Source of the DNA: Ensifer canadensis
GTDB lineage: Bacteria > Pseudomonadota > Alphaproteobacteria > Rhizobiales > Rhizobiaceae
Direction of reading: 5' to 3'
Length of the DNA: 64,000 nt
NCBI RefSeq assembly: GCF_017488845.2
Contig: NZ_CP083373.1
Coordinates: 558,001-622,000 of the forward strand
Part shown: positions 58,531 to 64,000 of the stretch, in pieces
Layout: each line of letters starts with the position of its first letter
How positions within the stretch are numbered: the first letter of the stretch is position 1
Translations under genes and position numbers: made by a program
The notes under the pieces: generated by a model
The model's database searches: none
What the model was told of the DNA's origin: nothing
Seen by the model: only the letters and a program-made list of their open reading frames with translations

Positions 58531-60033
58531 ATGGTGAAGGAACAAGCGGCCGGGAAGGTCGCCCTTCTAGAGGACATCTGGAAATCCTATGGTGCGGTGC
58601 CGGTCTTAAAGGGCGTCTCGCTGGCGCTCGAAGCCGGAGAAGTGCACGCGCTTCTCGGAGGCAATGGCGCAGGCAAATCCAGTCTGATGAAGATTATGTC
58701 CGGAGTTATTCCGGCCAACTCCGGCCGCATCGAAATCAACGGCCGGACGTTGATGCATGCCTCGCCGGCTCTCGCCCAAGACCTCGGTCTCTATCTGGTG
58801 CCGCAGGAAGCGCATATCCTGCCAAACCAGACGGTTTTGGAAAATATCTGTCTGGGCTTGACGCTGTCACCACGCTCGCTGCGGCCTCGCGTCGAGGCGC
58901 TTGTTGCCGAGCTTGCCGTTGCGGTGGATCTCGATGCGCAGGCAGCATCGCTCGAGATCGCCGAACGGCAGATCGTCGAAATTCTGCGTGGCCTGGTGCG
59001 GGACGCGCGCGTCCTCATCCTCGACGAGCCAACCTCGGCTCTGACACCCTTCGAGTCGAGCGCACTTTTCGAACGTGTGCGAAAACTGCAGGGGCAGGGC
59101 GTCGGCATTTTCTTCATTTCCCACAAGCTGCGTGAAATCCGGGAAATCTGCAGCGCGATCAGCGTGCTTAGGGACGGTGTCATCGTGCTCTCGGGGCCGC
59201 TCCACGACCATACGGACGCCGAGATCGTGGAGGCAATGAGCCGTGTACCGCTTGCAGCCGGCAACGGACCCGCCAAGCTCGGGCGCAAGGTTGCGCAGAT
59301 CGGTCAGCCGAGGCTCACGGTGCGCGGGCTGTCGGGAGAGGGCTTTCGCGACATCGACCTAGATGCCAGGGCAGGGGAGATCCTCGGTCTTGCCGGTGTC
59401 GTCGGTGCCGGGCGCACGGAGTTTGCCGAGACACTTTTCGGCCTGCGCAGACAAAGCGCCGGGAGCGTGCATCTTGAAGGCAAGGAGCTGAAGAACCGGC
59501 AGCCACGGTCGTGCATCAATCACGGCCTCGTCTATCTGCCGGAAGACCGCCAGCAGAACGGCCTTTTCCTCGAAGCGCCGCTCTACTGGAATGTCTCGTC
59601 GTATCTTATCCATCGCCTGCCGTTTTTCCTGCGGCCGGGAATTGAACGCCGGATCTTCGACGGCTTTCGCGACAGCATGGGCATAAAATGCACCGGCGCC
59701 GGCCAGGCAGCGCGTGGCCTTTCCGGGGGCAACCAGCAGAAGGTTCTCATGGCAAAATGCCTATCGGCGAAGCCGAAGGTGTTGATCCTCGACGAACCGA
59801 CGCGCGGGGTGGACGTTGCCGCCCGCAATGACATCTACGGACTGATCCGCACGCTTGCCGGCGACGGCGTCGCCATCGTCCTCATATCCTCCGATTTCGA
59901 CGAGATCGAGCAATTGGCCGATCGCGTTCAGGTCATGGCCTTTGGCCGACACGGCGGCGAACTCTCGGACGCGATCAGCGTGGATGCAATCGCCAGACTG
60001 GCCTTCGGCGCCTCGGAGGCTCATCATGCTTGA
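58531..60033 (+). CDS. lsrA: AI-2 ABC importer ATP-binding protein
   Basis: 500 residues with two ABC modules. The first has Walker A GGNGAGKSS, a Q-loop region, LEIAERQIVEILRGL in place of a classical signature, and Walker B VLILDEPTSAL. The second has a degenerate Walker A (GVVGAGRTEF), the signature LSGGNQQKVLMAK and Walker B VLILDEPTRGVD. This is typical of LsrA and other CUT2 ATPases. The ATG at 58531 gives the expected N-terminus. Stop overlaps lsrC by eight bases. Confidence 0.85.
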   Translation: MVKEQAAGKVALLEDIWKSYGAVPVLKGVSLALEAGEVHALLGGNGAGKSSLMKIMSGVIPANSGRIEINGRTLMHASPALAQDLGLYLVPQEAHILPNQTVLENICLGLTLSPRSLRPRVEALVAELAVAVDLDAQAASLEIAERQIVEILRGLVRDARVLILDEPTSALTPFESSALFERVRKLQGQGVGIFFISHKLREIREICSAISVLRDGVIVLSGPLHDHTDAEIVEAMSRVPLAAGNGPAKLGRKVAQIGQPRLTVRGLSGEGFRDIDLDARAGEILGLAGVVGAGRTEFAETLFGLRRQSAGSVHLEGKELKNRQPRSCINHGLVYLPEDRQQNGLFLEAPLYWNVSSYLIHRLPFFLRPGIERRIFDGFRDSMGIKCTGAGQAARGLSGGNQQKVLMAKCLSAKPKVLILDEPTRGVDVAARNDIYGLIRTLAGDGVAIVLISSDFDEIEQLADRVQVMAFGRHGGELSDAISVDAIARLAFGASEAHHA

Positions 60034-61057
60034 TCTCTTCGCCCGGAACCGCGTTGTCACGCTCATCTTCATCCTGACCCTTGCCTACGCCGCAATCGGC
60101 GCAGCGGCGCCGGGCTATCTCTCCGGAGCAACGGTCTCGACCGTGCTGTCGAGCAGCCTGGTTTTGATGCTGATCTCGCTTGGCACCATGGTCGTTATCC
60201 TGACGCGCAACATCGATGTGTCGAGCGGCTCGGTGCTCGGTCTGAGTGCCGCAGTGCTTGGCCTCACGTTGAATGCGGGTCTCTGCCTGCCGCTCTCGAT
60301 CGCCCTTTGTCTGCTCACCGGCGCGCTGGCAGGTGCGTTCAACGGGCTGATGGTCGCCTATCTCGGCATACCGTCGATCGTCGCCACCCTTGGTACGCTT
60401 GGTCTTTATCGCGGCGTCATGCTGGTCATGACCGGTGGACGCTGGATCGAGGACCTGCCGCAGGATCTGAAGGCGCTTTCCACCAATCTCGGCTTCGGTT
60501 TCTCAGCGCTGACAGTCGTCGTCGTTCTGCTAATCGTCACGCTCTGGATTTTCGTGCGCAAGACGCGTTTCGGCCGCTTCTTCTATGCGGTCGGCGACAA
60601 CAAGGCGGCAGCGCACCACCTCGGCGTGCCGGTGCGGCGCGTCCAATTTGCCGCCTTCGTCGCGGCCGGATCTTGCGCCGCTCTGGCAGGCGTCGTCTTT
60701 GCCGCCCAGATCGGCTTCATTCCGAACCAGGCGGGCAACGGCATCGAACTCAAGGCGATCGCGGTCAACGTTCTCGGCGGTGTCAGCCTTCTCGGTGGCA
60801 CCGGATCGGTCGCAGGCGTTGTCGCCGCCGTGATCTTCATCACCTCGATCGACAGCGCACTCGTCTTCCTGAAAATTCCCGCCTACTGGAACGACTTCAT
60901 CGCCGGTGCGCTCCTGCTCTCGGTACTCCTTCTCGATGGCCGCATTCGTCAACTTATCGATCGGCGCATTCGTGCGCGCCGCTACGCCATCCACGATCGT
61001 GCGCCCGCCCACGATACTAAGTCTACAACATCCAGGATTGCGGAGACGAGCCGATGA
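60026..61057 (+). CDS. lsrC: AI-2 ABC importer permease
   Basis: 343 residues from the ATG at 60026 ([20 protein letters not shown]). It has about ten hydrophobic helices with the CUT2 motif [20 protein letters not shown] and [15 protein letters not shown] [20 protein letters not shown] near the end. Coupled to both neighbours by overlaps. Pairs with LsrD to form the channel. A longer frame upstream overlaps lsrA in another phase and is not used. Confidence 0.85.
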   Translation: MLDLFARNRVVTLIFILTLAYAAIGAAAPGYLSGATVSTVLSSSLVLMLISLGTMVVILTRNIDVSSGSVLGLSAAVLGLTLNAGLCLPLSIALCLLTGALAGAFNGLMVAYLGIPSIVATLGTLGLYRGVMLVMTGGRWIEDLPQDLKALSTNLGFGFSALTVVVVLLIVTLWIFVRKTRFGRFFYAVGDNKAAAHHLGVPVRRVQFAAFVAAGSCAALAGVVFAAQIGFIPNQAGNGIELKAIAVNVLGGVSLLGGTGSVAGVVAAVIFITSIDSALVFLKIPAYWNDFIAGALLLSVLLLDGRIRQLIDRRIRARRYAIHDRAPAHDTKSTTSRIAETSR

Positions 61058-62070
61058 AAAAGTTGATCTTCCGCTGGGAGACCGCGTTGCTCGCCATGCT
61101 GGTGGCGGAGCTTGCAATCTTCGGCATCATCAATCCGCGCTTTCTCAATCCCGCGAACCTGATCTACGGCACCTCGGATTTCGTCCAGATCGGCATCGTC
61201 GCCTTGCCGTTGACTTTGGTGATCATCGCCGGCGGCATCGACGTCTCCTTCGCATCGGCCATCGGCCTTGCAGCAATTGTGTTCGGAGTCGCGACTTTCT
61301 ACGCCGTACCGCTGCCGCTATCGATCCTGATATCGCTTGCGACCGGCGCGGTTTGCGGCCTGTTCAACGCCAGCGTTATTCACCTGTCGAAGATCCAGCC
61401 TCTCGTTGTCACCCTCGGCAGCCTCTATCTGTTTCAGGGAACCGCGACCGTCGCTTCGGGCTTTGTCGGGGCCGGCGGTTACGAGGGGATCGGCAACTTC
61501 CCGGAAGCCTTCAATGGGTTCGGCTACGCACAACTGTTCGGGCTGCCCGCGACCCTTGCCGTATTTCTCGGGCTTGCATTCGTGCTCGTAGTGCTCCTGC
61601 ATTTCACGCGCTTCGGCCGTGCCGTCTTTCTTGTTGGCCAATCGGAGAGTGCGGCTCGTTTCGCCGGCATTCCCGTGGCCACCATCCAGACCGTCACCTA
61701 CGTCGTCACCGGACTTTGCGCCGCGGTGGCGGGGCTGGTGATGTCCGCCTATTTCGGCTCTGCGCGCGTCGATCTCGGAGCCGCGACACTGCTTCCAGCC
61801 GTCACGGCGGCCGTGCTTGGTGGTGCGTCGATCTACGGCGGGCAGGGGTCCATTCTCGGCACGCTGATTGCCACATTCGTCATCGGCTACCTGCAGCAGG
61901 GCCTGCAGGCGAGCGGTGTTTCAAGCCAGATTTCCAGCGCACTTTCGGGAGGGTTGCTGGTTATAGCGGTCGCACTGCGCCACGGAAGCGCTTTGCTTTC
62001 CGATTTCGTCGCCGTTGCCCGGCAACAGAAGAGCCGGGCGGCTGTCACCTCAGGAGGAGAAAGAAAATGA
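61054..62070 (+). CDS. lsrD: AI-2 ABC importer permease
   Basis: 338 residues, with [20 protein letters not shown] near the N-terminus, [19 protein letters not shown] as the CUT2 signature and a late [20 protein letters not shown] loop. Multiple hydrophobic spans. It begins within the last codons of lsrC (ATGA) and ends overlapping lsrB in the same way. Second channel subunit of the AI-2 importer. Confidence 0.85.
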   Translation: MKKLIFRWETALLAMLVAELAIFGIINPRFLNPANLIYGTSDFVQIGIVALPLTLVIIAGGIDVSFASAIGLAAIVFGVATFYAVPLPLSILISLATGAVCGLFNASVIHLSKIQPLVVTLGSLYLFQGTATVASGFVGAGGYEGIGNFPEAFNGFGYAQLFGLPATLAVFLGLAFVLVVLLHFTRFGRAVFLVGQSESAARFAGIPVATIQTVTYVVTGLCAAVAGLVMSAYFGSARVDLGAATLLPAVTAAVLGGASIYGGQGSILGTLIATFVIGYLQQGLQASGVSSQISSALSGGLLVIAVALRHGSALLSDFVAVARQQKSRAAVTSGGERK

Positions 62071-63098
62071 ACAACACAATCGTCAAAACCGCCGCCCTTG
62101 CGGCCAGCCTTCTTGCCGGCACCGTGCTTGCATCAGGCACGGCGCAGGCCGAATCCCAGATCGCCTTCATCCCCAAGCTAGTCGGTGTCGGCTTCTTTAC
62201 TAGCGGTGGGGCCGGAGCGGTAAAGGCCGGCGAAGAGGTTGGCGCCAAGGTCACCTACGACGGTCCGACCGAGCCAAGCGTCTCCGGCCAAGTGCAGTTC
62301 ATCAACAACTATGTGAACCAGGGCTACAACGCCATCATCGTTTCGTCCGTTTCGCCGGATGGACTTTGCCCGGCCCTGAAGCGTGCGATGGAGCGCGGTG
62401 TGCTGGTGATGACCTGGGATAGCGACGTCAATCCGGATTGCCGGAGCTACTACATCAATCAGGGCACGCCAGAACAACTCGGAGGTCTGCTTGTCGACAT
62501 GGCCGGCGAGGGCGTGAAGAAGGAGAAGGCGAAGGTTGCCTTCTTCTATTCGAGCCCGACCGTCACCGACCAGAACGCCTGGGCGGAAGCTGCCAAGGCG
62601 AAGATCGCCAAGGAGCATCCCGGCTGGGAGATCGTAACCACGCAATATGGCTACAACGATGCGCAGAAGTCGCTGCAGACGGCAGAAAGCATCCTGCAGA
62701 CTTACCCCGATCTCGACGCGATCATCGCGCCCGACGCCAACGCCTTGCCGGCCGCAGCCCAGGCCGCTGAAAACCTGAAGCGGGCAGATGGCGTCACGAT
62801 CGTCGGGTTTTCGACACCGAACGTCATGCGGCCCTACATCGAGCGGGGCACGATCAAGCGGTTCGGTCTCTGGGATGTGACCCAGCAAGGCAAGATCTCG
62901 GTCTTCGTCGCGGACCACGTCTTGAAGAACGGTCCGATGAAGGTCGGTGACAAGCTGGAAGTCCCAGGCGTCGGCACGGTCGAAGTCTCGGCCAACAAGG
63001 TTCAAGGCTACGACTACGAGGCCGAAGGCAACGGTATCGTGCTGCTGCCCGCACGGACCGTCTTCACCAAGGACAATATCGGCAATTTCGATTTCTGA
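62067..63098 (+). CDS. lsrB: AI-2-binding periplasmic protein
   Basis: 343 residues, with a signal peptide ending near ASGTAQA-ES, then [40 protein letters not shown], and [20 protein letters not shown]. The [13 protein letters not shown] and FSTP elements are part of the AI-2-binding pattern of true LsrB proteins (Lys, Asp, Asp, Pro, Ala ligand residues). This supports AI-2 as ligand over ribose. AGGAGGAGA precedes the start. A hairpin follows the gene. Confidence 0.88.
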   Translation: MNNTIVKTAALAASLLAGTVLASGTAQAESQIAFIPKLVGVGFFTSGGAGAVKAGEEVGAKVTYDGPTEPSVSGQVQFINNYVNQGYNAIIVSSVSPDGLCPALKRAMERGVLVMTWDSDVNPDCRSYYINQGTPEQLGGLLVDMAGEGVKKEKAKVAFFYSSPTVTDQNAWAEAAKAKIAKEHPGWEIVTTQYGYNDAQKSLQTAESILQTYPDLDAIIAPDANALPAAAQAAENLKRADGVTIVGFSTPNVMRPYIERGTIKRFGLWDVTQQGKISVFVADHVLKNGPMKVGDKLEVPGVGTVEVSANKVQGYDYEAEGNGIVLLPARTVFTKDNIGNFDF

Positions 63099-63116
63099 TC
63101 TTGCAAGTACCATGCC

Positions 63117-63139
63117 GGGCGGCCAGCGAATGGCCGCCC
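63117..63139. promoter_or_regulatory. Hairpin after lsrB
   Basis: GGGCGGCCA and TGGCCGCCC form a nine-base stem with a five-base loop 19 bases after the lsrB stop, followed by GTTCTCATT. Probably limits read-through into the aldolase gene and protects the lsrB message. Confidence 0.6.
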
Positions 63140-63167
63140 GTTCTCATTGTGGAAATGGATAACCGTC

Positions 63168-64000
63168 ATGAAAAGCCGCTGGAACGACATCGAAGCCGAA
63201 AGTTACAAGGAGGCGGCCCGTGCCACCGGACATGATGAGGCATTGGGTATGCGCATCTATACCTCGCGCATCATAGGCGGCGATCCGGACCTCGTGCTGC
63301 ACGGTGGAGGCAATACCTCGGTCAAGGTGACGGGCGAGGACGGCCGCGCGCTCATGCATATCAAAGGCAGCGGCTGGGATCTCGACACGATCGAGGCGCC
63401 TGGCCTGCCAGCGGTGCGATTGCCGGAGCTTTTGGCCGCGCGCGACGGGCCGAGGCTCTCCGATCCCGATATGGTCACCTTGCTGCGCGCCAATCTGCTG
63501 GATGCCAGCGCGCCCAATCCTTCGGTCGAGGCGCTTTTGCATGCCTTCATCCCCCACGAGTTCGTCGACCATACGCATGCAACCGCGATCCTGGCGCTAG
63601 CGGATCAACCTGACATGCGGGATGCCGTCGAGCGCATCTACGGCGGTCGCGTAGCCTTCGTGCCGTATGTGATGCCAGGTTTTGACCTGTCTATCGAAGC
63701 AGCTCGCATCTTTCAGGCCTACCCCAATTGCGAGGGCCTCTGGCTCGAAAGCCATGGGTTGTTCACATTCGCTGATACGGCGCGGGGTTCGTACGAATTG
63801 ATGATCGAGTTTGTAACATTGGCCGAGGAGGAACTGGCGAGCAAAGGGATTAAACTGACCGGTCCGCAACAGAGCGACCGGGGGTCGGATAGTGTGCTGC
63901 AAACACACCTTATCGCAGTGCTGTCTGGAGAAGGCACGCCCTTTGCCTCCGGCGTTTCGCTGGACTATCGCTCAACGGAGGCAATACGTCAGCACGTGCG
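63168..64000 (+). CDS. Class II aldolase/adducin-family protein, cut by window end
   Basis: 277 codons are visible from the ATG at 63168 with no stop before the edge. The class II aldolase metal histidines are in DHTHATA and ESHGLFTF, and the phosphate-binding LHGGGNTSVKV is near residue 45. The end of the visible part (DYRSTEAIRQHV) leads into what, in rhizobial relatives, is a fused short-chain dehydrogenase half (RhaD/SDR-type proteins of about 700 residues). It may process phospho-AI-2 breakdown products in place of LsrF. This is inferred from position, and the second domain cannot be seen. Confidence 0.75.
   Translation, partial: MKSRWNDIEAESYKEAARATGHDEALGMRIYTSRIIGGDPDLVLHGGGNTSVKVTGEDGRALMHIKGSGWDLDTIEAPGLPAVRLPELLAARDGPRLSDPDMVTLLRANLLDASAPNPSVEALLHAFIPHEFVDHTHATAILALADQPDMRDAVERIYGGRVAFVPYVMPGFDLSIEAARIFQAYPNCEGLWLESHGLFTFADTARGSYELMIEFVTLAEEELASKGIKLTGPQQSDRGSDSVLQTHLIAVLSGEGTPFASGVSLDYRSTEAIRQHV

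Noticed and set aside
60906..61053. Long frame appearing to fuse a 5' region over lsrC/lsrD with lsrB
   Set aside because: The upstream part is an out-of-phase reading of lsrC and lsrD; lsrB starts at 62067 with its own ribosome site and signal peptide.
1..64000. CRISPR arrays or rRNA/tRNA operons
   Set aside because: No regularly spaced repeats and no rRNA- or tRNA-like stretches were found by reading both strands.

Overview
The window looks like accessory DNA of an alphaproteobacterium of the Rhizobiaceae (Sinorhizobium/Ensifer or Rhizobium type), probably from a chromid or large plasmid. The grounds are the high GC content, the many sugar and aromatic catabolic cassettes with private TetR, LacI, XRE or SorC-type regulators, a rhizopine (moc)-like locus and an lsr (AI-2 uptake) locus. 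No rRNA, tRNA, CRISPR array or replication gene was seen. Genus assignment is inference.

Left part (1-21.2 kb). A truncated CHAD-domain gene is followed by an exporter operon on the minus strand (LolD-like ATPase, FtsX-type permease, CrtC/AttH-like lipocalin protein). Next come a frameshifted DNA methyltransferase relic and a hipBA toxin-antitoxin pair. A rearranged stretch (7.7-10.2 kb) carries a GNAT gene, a 326-bp direct repeat holding a truncated GNAT copy, and a fragment of an RND pump. Then come azoR and three TetR genes, two of them paralogues, with palindromic operators. Between the TetR genes lies a two-gene membrane operon resembling a Pycsar-type effector. An RND efflux operon with two lipoprotein adaptors, a pump and a DUF900 hydrolase closes this part.

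Middle (21.5-41.4 kb). A minus-strand aromatic-type operon runs from a 30-codon leader peptide through a molybdenum enzyme of the pyrogallol-phloroglucinol transhydroxylase type (large and small subunits), a TetR, an AMP-forming acyl/aryl-CoA ligase, two VOC-fold proteins and a fumarylacetoacetate-hydrolase-family enzyme to a FadL-type porin. The molybdenum enzyme differs from its archetype: the large subunit has an N-terminal SCP2-like extension, and the small subunit has lost three of the four ligands of one Fe-S cluster. A second minus-strand operon encodes a histidinol-dehydrogenase-like enzyme, a ThDP enzyme, a cupin-like protein, an isomerase-VOC fusion and an aspartase. It is divergent from an XRE regulator and lies near a GMC oxidoreductase.

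Right part (41.6-64 kb). A Gfo/Idh/MocA dehydrogenase is divergent from a sugar ABC importer. A patch of small genes and relics follows (DUF1016 fragment, zinc-ribbon-like genes, small hypothetical genes). A LacI-headed operon then encodes a diiron hydroxylase, a Rieske ferredoxin, a sugar-binding protein, a ferredoxin reductase, a sugar-phosphate-isomerase-like protein and a glutathione-dependent formaldehyde dehydrogenase. This set matches the MocD/E/B/F/C logic of oxidative demethylation of O-methyl rhizopine (3-O-methyl-scyllo-inosamine), with AdhC to remove the formaldehyde. The window ends in an lsr locus: lsrG-lsrK-lsrR divergent from lsrA-C-D-B and a class II aldolase gene cut by the window edge.
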